From: Streptomyces lanatus
GTDB lineage: Bacteria; Actinomycetota; Actinomycetes; Streptomycetales; Streptomycetaceae
DNA: 64,000 bases
Reading direction: 5' to 3'
NCBI RefSeq assembly: GCF_014655715.1
Contig: NZ_BNBM01000008.1
Coordinates: forward strand, 310,001 to 374,000
Shown piece after piece: positions 1-8,805 of the stretch; the first letter of the stretch is position 1, and every line of letters starts with the position of its first letter. Position numbers and translations under genes: made by a program. Under the pieces are notes generated by a model. That model did no database searches. It saw nothing but the letters and a program-made list of their open reading frames with translations, and had not been told where the DNA came from.

Positions 1-1
1 C

Positions 2-106
2 GTCGCCTACGCCGCCGACTACGAACGGTGCGTCGGGCCCGGCACCACCTGGCTGGGCTCCGCCGGCAAGATCCAGGGCGCCCACTACGTCGGCCGTACC
101 TGCTGA
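2..106 (+). CDS. C-terminal end of an unidentified protein (partial)
   Basis: An open frame enters from the left edge and stops at TGA 104-106. The 34 visible residues include two cysteines (…ERCVGPG… and the final RTC), spaced as in a secreted protein whose last Cys forms a disulfide. Third-position GC is high, as expected for a real gene here. Too little is present to name a family; only the strand and the stop are certain. Confidence 0.55.
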   Translation, partial: VAYAADYERCVGPGTTWLGSAGKIQGAHYVGRTC

Positions 107-229
107 CAACCGGTAACCCCCGGGGGGTCGGGCTGCGGTCCCCCTGGGGTCGGCCGACAATGGGCAGTGGATCGCATGTCCGGCCCGGCCTGGACGCCGC
201 GGAGGTGTCGGCCCGAGAGGAACGTGCTC

Positions 230-1189
230 ATGGGCGCTGAGTCTTCGAAGGCCGTGCGGACGGGTGCCTTCGTCGCGGTGGCGGTCGCCCTGTTCTGCAT
301 CCAGCTCGACTTCTTCGCGCTGAACCTGGCCGTCCCCGGCATCGCCGACGAATTCGACGTCACCGCTTCGGCCGCACAGTGGACGCTGTCCGCGTACATG
401 CTGGCGATCGGTTGCTGCTTCATCGTCGGCGGCCGGGTCGGTGATGTCTTCGGTCGCCGCGGCGTGCTGCTGGGCGGGACGGCGCTGTTCGTGGCCGGGT
501 CCGTGGGCTGTGCGCTCGCGCCTGACCTGTGGGCGCTCGTGGGGGCACGGATCGTGCAGGGCGTCGGGGCCGGGTTCGTCTTCCCGGTGTCCGTCGCCGT
601 GATCAGCAACGCCTTCCCCGACCCGACCCGGGCGCGTGCCCTGGGAGCGGTGTTCGGGATCGCCAATGTGGGCACCGCGCTGGGCCCCTTCGCCGGCGGT
701 GGTTTCACCGAGGGGCCCGGCTGGCGCTGGATCTTCTGGCTTCTCGCCCCACTGAGCCTGCTGTCATTGTGCGTGGCTTACGGGTGCGTGCCCGACTCGC
801 GGGATCCGGACGCGCCCCGCCAGCTCGATCTGATCGGCTGCCTCACCGTCGTCTGTGCCCTGGCGGCGCTCACCCTCGCCGTGGAGCGCGGCAGCGCCTG
901 GGGCTGGGACCACGCCCGCACCCTCACTCTGCTGGCGGTCGCCGCTCTGGCGGGGTGGCTGTTCGTACGGCGGGAGCGGCGCGCCCGGCATCCGCTCATC
1001 GACCTCCGGCTCTTCCGCAACACGCCCTACGTCCTGGTCACCGGCACCGACGCCGCGTACGACGCGATCCTGCGGTTCGGGGGTGCGGTGATCCTCGCGG
1101 CCTCCGCCGTCGTCATCGCCGTACGCCATCGGCTCGTGGCCCTTGGCACGGTCCCGCCGCTCGGACCGGGTGGCGGGCGCCTGCCGTGA
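230..1189 (+). pseudogene. DHA2-type MFS drug efflux transporter with a large internal deletion
   Basis: The first part reads as the N-terminal half of a 14-TM DHA2 drug:H+ antiporter: TM1 with DFFALNLAVPGIADEF, the loop motif GGRVGDVFGRRGVLLGG, and the motif-C region GFGIANVGTALGPFAGG-like stretch ending in a W-R-W-I-F turn. After LFRNTPYVLVT (about residue 270) it jumps directly to AAYDAILRFGG…, which looks like the last TM helix and tail of the same family. The protein has 319 residues where the family usually has 450-500, so roughly TM8-13 seem to be missing while the frame is kept. ATG 230 follows GAGAGG; an upstream in-frame ATG at 167 lacks this signal. The stop overlaps the next start (GTGA, 1186-1189). 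It is unlikely to transport. The assignment of the deletion rests on remembered family architecture. Confidence 0.75.
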
Positions 1190-3327
1190 AGCCCACGGCG
1201 GAGCGGAGCCTGATCCTGCACCGGTCGGTGCGGGTGACGCTCGCCGCGTCCGTGGGCTTCTACACCTTCGTGTACGGGCTCGACGAACCCGTCCTCGCGC
1301 TGTACGCCCTGTTCGCGCCGATCTCCCTCGGCCTGCTCTCCCCGATCCCCGGGTCCGGCCGGCAGCGGGCCGAGGTGATGCTCAAGGCACTCCCCGTGGG
1401 CCTGCTGCTGGTCGCGCTCGGGACCGTCCTGGCCGTGCGGACCTGGGCGGCGGTCCTCGGCATGCTCGTCGTGGGCTTCTGCCTCGCCTTCGCGGCGATC
1501 GCCGGCCCGCGCCCCGCCGCCGCGGCACCTGGACTCCAGCTCTTCTACATCCTCGCCTGCTTCCCGCCGTACGAACCCGAGACCCTGTGGCTACGGCTGG
1601 CCGGGCTCACCTTCGGCGTGGTGCTGCTGGCGCTGTGCGAGCTGTTCCTGCTGCCGCAGCCGGCCGGCCCCACCTACCGGACGGCCCTCGCGGACGCCCT
1701 GGTGACGGCGGGGGACGTCATCGCCGGGCGCACCGTCCTGTCGCCCGAGGCGCTGCGGGAGGCCGGCGCGCGGCTGCGGCTGTCCGACATCCCGCCCGCC
1801 GAACGCCCCGCGGGCCCGGGGCGCGCGGTGCGTGGCCTCGCCCAGGCGGGCGCCGCCGCCCGCCGGCTGCTCGAACAGCTGGCCCGTCTGACCGAGACCG
1901 GCGAACTCCCCGCGCTCGTCCGCGAGGGAGCCGGGGGCGCCGGGGGACACCCCGCCACGGCCACCGGACCGCTGCTGCCGCAGGTGATGTCCCTGTGCGA
2001 CGAGACCGCCGCCGCCCTGCGCACCGGCCGGGCCGCTCCCGGACCGCAGCGGATGGACCGGGCCATCGACGACTTCCAGCGGATGCGGGTCCGGCAGGTG
2101 ACTGGCGCCGCCGACCGGGTGCCGCCGGTGCCGGTGCTGCGGCGACAGGCGGCACTGCTGGCCGTCGCCGAGTCGACGCGCATCCTGGAGATCTCCGTCC
2201 GGGTCGCCCTCGACGGGCGGCGCACCCCGCCGATCGAGCCCCGGGAACTCTTCTGGTACACCCGGGCCGCCACGCCCCGGCTGTGGGAGCGCCGTATCAC
2301 CGGCAACATGACGCTGCGCTCGGTGCAGTTCCAGAACGCCGTACGCATCGCCGTGGCGCTCGCCGTCGCACGGCTCGTCGCCGGATCGCTCGACCTGACG
2401 CACGGCTTCTGGGTGCTGCTGACGGTGCTGACCCTGAGCCGGACCACCGTCGGGGAGACCTGGGGCGCCATCCGGCAGGCCGTCACCGGCAACCTCCTGG
2501 GAGCCGTCGCCGCGGGCGCCCTGCTCATCGGCCTCGGCCGGCACACCGACGGCTACGCCGCGATCCTCGCACTGGCCATGCTGATCGCTTTCGCCCTCGG
2601 GCCGCTGTTGGGCATCGCCTGGGCGCAGGGCCTGTTCACCCTCGTGGTGGCCACCGCGTTCGCCCAGATCGCCCCCGCCTCCTGGCAACTGGCCGAGGCA
2701 CGGATCGTGGACGTGATGACCGGCAGCGCCATCGGCCTGCTGTGCGGCCTGCTGGCCTGGCCCGCCGGGGCGCGCCGAGAGGTCCACAGAACCATGGCAG
2801 GCCTGCTGGGGGAGTGCGGCCCGCTGATCAAGGGCACCGTCGACCTGCTGACCGCCACGCCCCCGGGCTCGGTCCCCGCCCCGCCCACGCTCCCCGCCCT
2901 GCACCGGCTGCGCCTCGCCGAGTCCGCCTACGCCCAGTTCCGCAGCGAACCGGGCAGCGGCGCATCCGCCGGCGCCGACTGGCACGCCGTACTCATCACG
3001 GCCTCCCACATCCTGCTCGGCGCGCAATGGCTGCCCCGATTCGACCTGCCCACGGCCGCCGTGCCCCCGGACGCCGGGGACCGGGCACGGGCCGGCGCCC
3101 GCGCACTCGCCGGGACCACCGACCGGCTCGCCGCCCTGTGCCGGGGACGGCGATCGCGTCCGCCCGCGGCGCCGCCGCCGCTCTGGGAGCCGGCCGGGCC
3201 GCCCCTGCCCACGCTGGTCGACCTCGACATGTGGCTGCGCGGCCTGAGCCACCAGCTCACCCGGATCGAGGCCGGACTGCCCGAGGCGCCGCGCGGCACA
3301 CCGACCGCCGGCCGGGACGCGCCGTGA
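1186..3327 (+). CDS. FUSC-family integral membrane protein (aromatic acid exporter-like)
   Basis: A 713-residue protein with two clusters of hydrophobic helices, one at roughly residues 15-165 and one at roughly 380-530, separated and followed by soluble segments. This duplicated layout is typical of the FUSC/YccS/AaeB-like group, thought to export aromatic acids or similar compounds from the inner membrane. The second membrane block carries the LTVLTLSRTTVGETWG…QAVTGNLLG region seen in FUSC_2 domains. The GTG start at 1186 overlaps the stop of the preceding MFS gene, and its own TGA (3325-3327) overlaps the GTG of the next gene, so the three are probably co-translated. The substrate is unknown. 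Confidence 0.8.
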   Translation: MKPTAERSLILHRSVRVTLAASVGFYTFVYGLDEPVLALYALFAPISLGLLSPIPGSGRQRAEVMLKALPVGLLLVALGTVLAVRTWAAVLGMLVVGFCLAFAAIAGPRPAAAAPGLQLFYILACFPPYEPETLWLRLAGLTFGVVLLALCELFLLPQPAGPTYRTALADALVTAGDVIAGRTVLSPEALREAGARLRLSDIPPAERPAGPGRAVRGLAQAGAAARRLLEQLARLTETGELPALVREGAGGAGGHPATATGPLLPQVMSLCDETAAALRTGRAAPGPQRMDRAIDDFQRMRVRQVTGAADRVPPVPVLRRQAALLAVAESTRILEISVRVALDGRRTPPIEPRELFWYTRAATPRLWERRITGNMTLRSVQFQNAVRIAVALAVARLVAGSLDLTHGFWVLLTVLTLSRTTVGETWGAIRQAVTGNLLGAVAAGALLIGLGRHTDGYAAILALAMLIAFALGPLLGIAWAQGLFTLVVATAFAQIAPASWQLAEARIVDVMTGSAIGLLCGLLAWPAGARREVHRTMAGLLGECGPLIKGTVDLLTATPPGSVPAPPTLPALHRLRLAESAYAQFRSEPGSGASAGADWHAVLITASHILLGAQWLPRFDLPTAAVPPDAGDRARAGARALAGTTDRLAALCRGRRSRPPAAPPPLWEPAGPPLPTLVDLDMWLRGLSHQLTRIEAGLPEAPRGTPTAGRDAP

Positions 3328-4472
3328 CCGGCCGGGACCTCCGCTCCGAACTGCGGCCTCCCTCGCCACTGCGCGGGTGGGTGTGGTGGCTGCCCCTGGT
3401 CGCCGTGGTCGTCGACCTGGCCGCCGAGTTCATCGTCAGGGGCCGCGAACCGGTGAGCTTCATGCTCATCGCGGTACCGCCCCTGGCCGCCGCGACACGC
3501 GGCCCCCGCGGCACCGCCATGTCCGCCGTGGTGTGCCTGGGGCTGCAGATGTGGATGGCCGCCAGACGCCCCGGCCACTTCGACGAGCAGCACCATGTCG
3601 CCGTCTACGTCGCCACGACCCTCATCGGCATAGCCAGCGTCGCGCTCGCCCGGCAACGGGAACGCACCCGGCAGCATCTGATCCGGGCCAACTCGGTCGC
3701 GGAGGCCATGCAGCGAACCCTGCTGCGGCCCGTACCGCGCAGGCTCGGCCCGGTGCGCGCCGCCGCGTTCTACGAGGCGGGGGAGGGCGGCACGCTCGTC
3801 GGCGGGGATCTCTACGACGTGTGCGAGACGCCCTTCGGCGTACGGGCGATCATCGGCGACGTCCGCGGCAAGGGGCTGGACGCGGTGCAGACGGTCGCGG
3901 CGGTGCTGGGCAGCTTCCGTGTCTCGGCGCACGAGTGGGAGAGCCTGAGCAGCCTCGCCGAGCGGCTGGAACTGAGCATCGCCCGCAACAGCCCCGCCGG
4001 GGACGCCGGTGACCCCGAACTGTTCGTGACCGCCCTGGTGCTGGAGTTCCCGGCGGACGGCGGCGAGGTACGCGTCGTCGACCGGGGCCACCCCCCACCG
4101 CTTGCGGTCGGCCCGGACGGCGCCCGGCGGCTGGCCACCGCGCCCGGACTGCCGTTGGGCCTGGGCGCACTGACGCCGGACGGTGTCGAGGCGACCGTGC
4201 ATGTGCTGCGGCCCTCGGAGGTGCTCGTCCTGCACACCGACGGGGTGAGCGAGGCCCGGGACACGGACGGAGTCTTCTACCCGGTCCAGGAACGGCTCGG
4301 CGAACGGTTCACCGGCGAGCGCGCACCCGACCCGGAGACGGTCGTGTCGTTCGTGCGGACCGACTCCGAACGCTGGGCGGCGACGGAGTCCGACAGCGAC
4401 GACCGGGCCGTCCTCGCGCTCACCCTGGCCGCCCCCGGACGAGGGATCACCGCCCGCGCGGACCGAGCCTGA
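3324..4472 (+). CDS. Membrane-anchored PP2C-type (SpoIIE/RsbU) serine phosphatase
   Basis: A 382-residue protein. Residues 1-105 hold about four hydrophobic helices. A short linker (QRERTRQHLIRANSVAEAMQ) leads into a SpoIIE-type PP2C domain with the expected motifs: LRPVPRRLGPVRAAAFYEAG, GGDLYDVCET (metal Asp), IGDVRGKGLDAVQT, DRGHPPPLAV, LPLGLG and LHTDGVSEARD. Such proteins usually dephosphorylate anti-anti-sigma factors. No kinase or STAS partner is adjacent. The GTG at 3324 overlaps the FUSC stop. The 3' end runs 26 bp into the convergent sialidase-fold gene on the other strand. The role is inferred from the domain only. Confidence 0.87.
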   Translation: MTGRDLRSELRPPSPLRGWVWWLPLVAVVVDLAAEFIVRGREPVSFMLIAVPPLAAATRGPRGTAMSAVVCLGLQMWMAARRPGHFDEQHHVAVYVATTLIGIASVALARQRERTRQHLIRANSVAEAMQRTLLRPVPRRLGPVRAAAFYEAGEGGTLVGGDLYDVCETPFGVRAIIGDVRGKGLDAVQTVAAVLGSFRVSAHEWESLSSLAERLELSIARNSPAGDAGDPELFVTALVLEFPADGGEVRVVDRGHPPPLAVGPDGARRLATAPGLPLGLGALTPDGVEATVHVLRPSEVLVLHTDGVSEARDTDGVFYPVQERLGERFTGERAPDPETVVSFVRTDSERWAATESDSDDRAVLALTLAAPGRGITARADRA

Positions 4473-5607
4473 TGTGGCGGATGACCTTGCGGTGGTGGGT
4501 GTAGGCGATGTGGAGGGCTCCGTCCGGGCTCTGGACGATCGAGGGGTACGACAGCTCGCGGTTGACGCCGTCGCGGGAGTTGTTGGTGAGGCAGTGGCCG
4601 TCGCCGGTGACGAGGTCGGCGCGCAGCGGCCAGGTGCGGCCCGCGTCCGAGGACAGCGCGAGACTGAGCGGGGCCCGGGGGGCGCCCCAGAACGCGGCCG
4701 ACGGGGCCTGCTTCACCGCGGTCGCCCCCGCCTCCTCCCCGGTGGCCAGAGCGCCGGAGTCGTCGATCTCGTCGTACAGGGAGACGCGGCGGGCCGTGGC
4801 GTCGGCGGCGCTGCTGTGGTTGTAGACGAGGGCCAGGCGGCCGTCGGCCAGCGGGACGTACTGGATCGACGAGTTGTTGTTGGGCAGGGCCAGCGGCTCC
4901 GGATCGCTCCAGGTGTCACCGTCGTCCAGCGACACGGAACGGTGTACGTGGTCGGCGCGCCGGCTGCGGAAGAGGGCGACCAGTGAGCCGTCGGGCAGCC
5001 GGTGGACGTTCATATGGACCAGCCCCGTGGAGCCGGGCACGGGCTCCTCGCGCCACGTCCCGCCCTCGTCGTCGCTGATCATCACGGCGCTGGTGTCGAG
5101 GTCGCCGGACCACTTCACCCCCGGGGTGACCACACAGCGGAAGACGGGCAGCAGGAGACGGCCCGTGGGCAGCACCACCGGGGGCTGGCGGACGAAGACG
5201 CCGCCGTCGCCGGGTGTCGCCGGGAACAGGGTGCGGGTCGCGTCCCAGCTGCCCGCGCCGTCATGACTGACGCGCAGCCGCACCTCGGCGGTGTCCTGAT
5301 CGCCGCCCCGCTGCGCGGTGTGCAGCAGCCACAGGGCGCCGGAGGGCGTCGGGAAGAGCAGGGGGTTCTGCTCGGAGCGGGTCGGGTCCTCCGACAGCCG
5401 GACCGGGTCCGTCCAGACCATGCCGCCGGGCGCCAGCCGCGAGAACCACACGGAGATGTCGGCCATGCCCTCCTGCGTACCACCGAACCAGACACAGCCG
5501 ACGTCCCCGCCGGGCAGAACCGTGAGATTGGCGGCATGGCTCTGCACGGTCGGCGCGGGCAGGGTGGTGTCCGTGCGGGCGTAGGCGTCGAGGAGTGGGT
5601 GCGTCAC
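4447..5607 (-). CDS. Sialidase (neuraminidase) fold exo-glycosidase-like protein, cytoplasmic
   Basis: A 386-residue beta-propeller protein with four Asp-box (SxDxGxTW) motifs: SHDGAGSW, SDDEGGTW, SLDDGDTW and SSDAGRTW. It also has NPLLFPTPSGALWLLHTAQ and RELSYPSIVQSPDGALHIAYTHHR near the end, typical of the COG4692 BNR-repeat sialidase group. No signal peptide is visible, so it should act inside the cell on imported material. The GTG start at 5607 overlaps the stop of the aldolase remnant (GTGA, 5604-5607), so the upstream ORF may still serve translation. It sits at the distal end of an importer operon facing an acid sugar kinase/dehydrogenase. The substrate may be a uronate or acidic sugar rather than sialic acid, since no NanA, NanE or NanK homologue is present. 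Confidence 0.83.
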   Translation of the reverse strand: MTHPLLDAYARTDTTLPAPTVQSHAANLTVLPGGDVGCVWFGGTQEGMADISVWFSRLAPGGMVWTDPVRLSEDPTRSEQNPLLFPTPSGALWLLHTAQRGGDQDTAEVRLRVSHDGAGSWDATRTLFPATPGDGGVFVRQPPVVLPTGRLLLPVFRCVVTPGVKWSGDLDTSAVMISDDEGGTWREEPVPGSTGLVHMNVHRLPDGSLVALFRSRRADHVHRSVSLDDGDTWSDPEPLALPNNNSSIQYVPLADGRLALVYNHSSAADATARRVSLYDEIDDSGALATGEEAGATAVKQAPSAAFWGAPRAPLSLALSSDAGRTWPLRADLVTGDGHCLTNNSRDGVNRELSYPSIVQSPDGALHIAYTHHRKVIRHIRLGPRGR

Positions 5608-6017
5608 GGCGTCGCTCCAGGGGTCCGGGCCGAGGTCGGATGGTGGCGGGCGGTCTGTTCCGGGTGGACCAGGTCGCAGGAGACGGTGGCGTAGGTGATG
5701 CTCTTGGCGAGGCGCTTGGTGGCGCTCGGGCCGTCCGGGTTGTGGATGCCCGAGGCGGCCGCCGCCTCGCGGACCCTGACGAGCGTGGCCTCGAAGGCGT
5801 CGGCCAGGGCCGGGTCGGGCCCGATCCGCAGCGAGGAGCGCATCGGGCCGTAGGAGCGCCGACAGTGCGGCGGGTAGCGGACGGCGGCGACGGCCTCGGC
5901 GGCCTGCGCCGACGTGTCGACCAGCGGCAAGATTGCCACGGGCGCGTCCAACAGGCGCCAGTGGGCGAGGAGTTGCTCGCGGGCGCGCCGGGCGGCGGTG
6001 AACTCTGCCGGAGTCAT
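5604..6017 (-). pseudogene. HpcH/HpaI-type (class II) aldolase remnant with two internal deletions
   Basis: The 137-residue ORF is collinear with three separated blocks of a 2-keto-3-deoxy acid aldolase of about 250 residues: the N-terminus (TPAEFTAARRAREQLL…LDAPVA), a middle block (ILPLVDTSAQAAEAVAAVRYPP and RRSYGPMRS), and the C-terminus (EATLVRVREAAA…GIHNPDG…LAKSITYATVSCDLVH). The joins remain in frame. What is missing includes the AQHG-type catalytic His segment and the IETxxG…VGPSD segment carrying the metal-binding acidic residues, so it should be catalytically dead. ATG 6017 gives the family's normal N-terminus. It is translationally coupled to the sialidase gene. It presumably once cleaved the keto acid made by this pathway. 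The deletion model relies on family knowledge, without an alignment. Confidence 0.75.
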
Positions 6018-6199
6018 GGACAGTCGTTTTCTCGCGGCGGTTGTGGGCGGGCAGCGGCCCGGCGTGGATGCGTTCGTCGTCCCCGCCCGCGTGACCGTTG
6101 GCCGTGTCCGTGTCGGTGCCCCCGGCCTCCATCGCCGCGGCGCCCGCCCGGTCGAGCCGTCACACGGGCACGGGTACGTTCGGCGGTTCGATACCTGGG
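6018..6199. other. 182-bp gap in the importer operon, no gene seen
   Basis: It separates the last ABC ATPase gene from the aldolase remnant, unlike the tight spacing elsewhere in the operon. The sialidase frame stays open back to 6132, but that extension has no recognisable domain or ribosome binding site. The gap may be another trace of the decay seen in the aldolase gene. Confidence 0.4.
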
Positions 6200-7045
6200 T
6201 CACTTGCCGGTTCCTTCTGGTGAGACGGCGGTCGCGGCCCGGGGCTTGAGCCCTCGGATCGCCGCCGGGTCCAGTGCGGCGCGGCGCAGTGCGCGGGTGT
6301 ACGGGTCGGTGGGGGAGGCGAGCACGGCGGCGGTGCGGCCGCGCTCGATGACCCGTCCTGCCTTGAGTACGACCATGTCGGTGCTGATCTCCCGGACCAC
6401 GCCGAGATGATGGGCGATGACGATGTAGGTGATGCCGGTCTCCGCCTGCAACTCCCGTAGCAGATCGAGGACTTGAGCCTGCACGGACACGTCGAGCGCG
6501 GACGTCGCCTCGTCGCACACCAGCAGATCGGGCTCCGAGGCCAGGGCCCGCGCGATACCGATGCGCTGCCGCTGCCCGCCGGAGAACTCCGCCGGCCGCC
6601 GCTCCCGTGCCGAGGCCGGCAGCCCCACACGGTCCAGCAACTCGGCGGCACAGCGGCGCCGTTCGGCCTTGTCCCGCACCCCGGCGAGGCGCAGCGGCTC
6701 CGCCACGATCCGCTCGGCCGACAGATGGGGGTCGAGGGAGCCGTAGGGGTCCTGGAAGACCATCTGCGCCCGGCGCCGCAGCGGCCGAAGCCGCCGCTCG
6801 GACAGCGCGGCGAGATCCGTGCCGTCCAGCACGACCCGCCCGGACACCGGCTTCAGCAGCCGTACGATCGCGCGGGCCAGGGTCGACTTGCCGCAGCCCG
6901 ACTCGCCGACGACCGCCAGCGATCCGCCGCGCGGCACATCGAAACTGACGTGGTCGACGGCGCGCACGGGGCCGGCCGGGGTGTCGTAGTCCACGACGAG
7001 GTCCTCGACCGCGAGGAACGGGGGCGGCGCTGAAGGCTGGTTCAT
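6200..7045 (-). CDS. Oligopeptide-type ABC transporter ATPase, DppF/OppF-like
   Basis: A 281-residue ATP-binding subunit. Walker A is GESGCGKST, the Q-loop is MVFQDPYGSLDP, the signature is FSGGQRQR, Walker B is LLVCDEATSALD and the switch His lies in IAHHLG. The C-terminal PTDPYTRAL segment is typical of the Opp/Dpp oligopeptide domain. It is the distal ATPase of the five-gene importer and overlaps the DppD-like gene by ATGA (7042-7045). It energises uptake at the cytoplasmic face of the membrane. The context suggests acidic sugars or a glycoside rather than peptides as cargo. Confidence 0.93.
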   Translation of the reverse strand: MNQPSAPPPFLAVEDLVVDYDTPAGPVRAVDHVSFDVPRGGSLAVVGESGCGKSTLARAIVRLLKPVSGRVVLDGTDLAALSERRLRPLRRRAQMVFQDPYGSLDPHLSAERIVAEPLRLAGVRDKAERRRCAAELLDRVGLPASARERRPAEFSGGQRQRIGIARALASEPDLLVCDEATSALDVSVQAQVLDLLRELQAETGITYIVIAHHLGVVREISTDMVVLKAGRVIERGRTAAVLASPTDPYTRALRRAALDPAAIRGLKPRAATAVSPEGTGK

Positions 7046-7893
7046 CGTGCGGCTCCCAACGGCGTGTGGTCGGCGAGTCCGTCCTCGTCCCAGGGCCCGA
7101 GGGCCGGGACCGCCGCGAGCAGCGTCCGGGTGTAGGGGTGCGTGGGCCGTTCCACGATCCGCTCGGCGGGCCCCGACTCCACGAACCGGCCCTCCTTCAT
7201 GACATGGATGCGGTCGGACACCAGACGTGCGACACCCAGATCGTGCGTGATCATCAGCATGCCCACGCCGGTGCGTTCCTGGAGGTCGAGGAGGAGATCG
7301 AGGACGCCGGCCTGGACGGTGGCGTCCAGGGCGGAGGTCGGTTCGTCCGCGACGAGCAGCCGTGGTTCCGCGGCCAGGGCGATGGCGATCAGGATGCGCT
7401 GGAGCATGCCGCCGGAGAACTGGTGCGGATACGTCTTCCAGCGCGTCCCCGGCTCGCTGATCCGCACCTGGTCCAGCAACCGCGTGCCGCGCTCGCGGGC
7501 CTCGGCGCGGGACAGGCCCGGGTGGCGCAGTCGCAGCGCGTCGCCGAGCTGCCGGCCGATGGTGTGCACGGGGCTGAGCGCGGTCATCGGGTCCTGCGGG
7601 ATCAGCGACACGGTACGGCCGCGGACCCGCCGGGCCGCCTCGGGGTCGGCGACGACGTCCTCACCGCCGACCCGGGCGGTGCCGGACAGTACGGCCAGGC
7701 CCTCGGGCAGCAGCCGCAGGACGCCCATCGCGGTGGTCGACTTGCCGGACCCGGACTCGCCGATGAGCGTGACGGTCTCGCCCTGGCCGACGGTGAAGCT
7801 CACGCCGTCCACGGCGCGGACCACCCCGCGGTGGGTGACCAGCTCGATCTGGAGATCCTCGACCTCCAGCAGGGGGGAGGCGTCCTCGGCCAT
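7042..7893 (-). CDS. Oligopeptide-type ABC transporter ATPase, DppD/OppD-like
   Basis: A 283-residue partner of the preceding ATPase. Walker A is GESGSGKST, the Q-loop is LIPQDPMTALSP, the signature is FSGGMLQR, Walker B is LLVADEPTSALD and the switch His lies in ITHDLG. The oligopeptide-transporter C-terminal motif THPYTRTLL is present. It starts 3 bp after the DppC-like permease stop and overlaps the next ATPase gene, so the two are expected in 1:1 ratio. The FSGGM signature rather than FSGGQ is typical of DppD/OppD subunits. Confidence 0.93.
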   Translation of the reverse strand: MAEDASPLLEVEDLQIELVTHRGVVRAVDGVSFTVGQGETVTLIGESGSGKSTTAMGVLRLLPEGLAVLSGTARVGGEDVVADPEAARRVRGRTVSLIPQDPMTALSPVHTIGRQLGDALRLRHPGLSRAEARERGTRLLDQVRISEPGTRWKTYPHQFSGGMLQRILIAIALAAEPRLLVADEPTSALDATVQAGVLDLLLDLQERTGVGMLMITHDLGVARLVSDRIHVMKEGRFVESGPAERIVERPTHPYTRTLLAAVPALGPWDEDGLADHTPLGAAR

Positions 7894-7896
7894 GGC

Positions 7897-8802
7897 TCAG
7901 ACTCCCTTCGCCGGCTTGTGGGTGCGGACCCGGTCGCGCAGGCCGTCGCCGAGCAGATTGACGCCGACCACGAGCAGGGCGATGACCAGACCGGGCAGCG
8001 TGACCAGCCACCACGAGGTGGTGATGTAGTCCTGGCCGTCGGAGATGATGCGGCCCCACGTGGCGAACGGCCGCTGGGGCCCGGCCCCCAGGAAGCTGAG
8101 GGCGCTCTCCAGGAGCACCGCCTGGGCGAGCAGCAGCAGGACCACCAGGCTCGCGGGACGCAGCACGTTGGGGACGATGTGCCGCGCCAGGACGGACCAG
8201 CCGCGCAGCCCGAGCAGCCGGGCCGCCGCGACGTACGGTTTCTCGCGTTCGACGAGGACGAGCGAGCGGGTCAGCCGGGCCACCTCCGGCCACTGGGCGA
8301 CGGCGATCACACAGGTGATGACGGTGACCGACGGGCCGAACAGAGCGACGACGAGCAGCAGCATCATCAGCAGGGGCAGCGCCAGTTGGGCCTCAAGGAG
8401 CCGGCTGACGACCGTGTCGATCCAGCCCCCGAAGTAGCCGGCCGCCGAGCCCGCCGCGATCCCGATCAGACCGGAGACGACGACGGCCAGGACACCCACC
8501 GTCAGCGACACCTGGCCGCCGTGCAGCAGCCGCGACAGCAGATCGCGGCCCAGCTGGTCGGTGCCGAAGAGATGTCCGTCGGTGAGCGGCGGCAGACGGC
8601 GCCGGGAGAGGTCCTGTGTGTTCGGGTCCGCCAGCGGCAACAGGCCGGCGAGCGCCACCGGCAGCGCGACGAGCGCGGTGCAGAAGGCCCCGGCCCACAG
8701 CTTGACGCGGGCGCCACGACGCTGCCGGGCGGCGGAGGAACGGGCGAGGTGCCGCTCGGAGACGGCGCTCGGCCGCTCGGGAGGGGCCAGGGTGGTGGTC
8801 AT
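7897..8802 (-). CDS. ABC transporter permease, DppC/OppC-like
   Basis: A 301-residue inner membrane protein with the OppC_N segment (a single TM followed by LFGTDQLGRDLLSRLLHGGQ), five further helices, and the EAA loop that contacts the ATPase (EKPYVAAARLLGLRGW…HIVPNVLRP). The GTDQLGRD motif is diagnostic for DppC-type permeases. The start ATG lies 3 bp downstream of the DppB-like stop. It forms the translocation pore with the DppB-like subunit. Confidence 0.93.
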   Translation of the reverse strand: MTTTLAPPERPSAVSERHLARSSAARQRRGARVKLWAGAFCTALVALPVALAGLLPLADPNTQDLSRRRLPPLTDGHLFGTDQLGRDLLSRLLHGGQVSLTVGVLAVVVSGLIGIAAGSAAGYFGGWIDTVVSRLLEAQLALPLLMMLLLVVALFGPSVTVITCVIAVAQWPEVARLTRSLVLVEREKPYVAAARLLGLRGWSVLARHIVPNVLRPASLVVLLLLAQAVLLESALSFLGAGPQRPFATWGRIISDGQDYITTSWWLVTLPGLVIALLVVGVNLLGDGLRDRVRTHKPAKGV

Positions 8803-8805
8803 GGC

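Noticed and set aside
529..3327. Start of the FUSC gene at 529, giving a 932-residue protein
   Set aside because: The first 219 codons overlap the MFS gene in another frame and read as arginine/proline-rich shadow sequence. GTG 1186 gives the GTGA overlap and the family N-terminus.
4447..5607. A sialic acid (Nan) catabolic locus
   Set aside because: No N-acetylneuraminate lyase, ManNAc kinase or epimerase is present; the other genes fit acid sugar phosphate metabolism.
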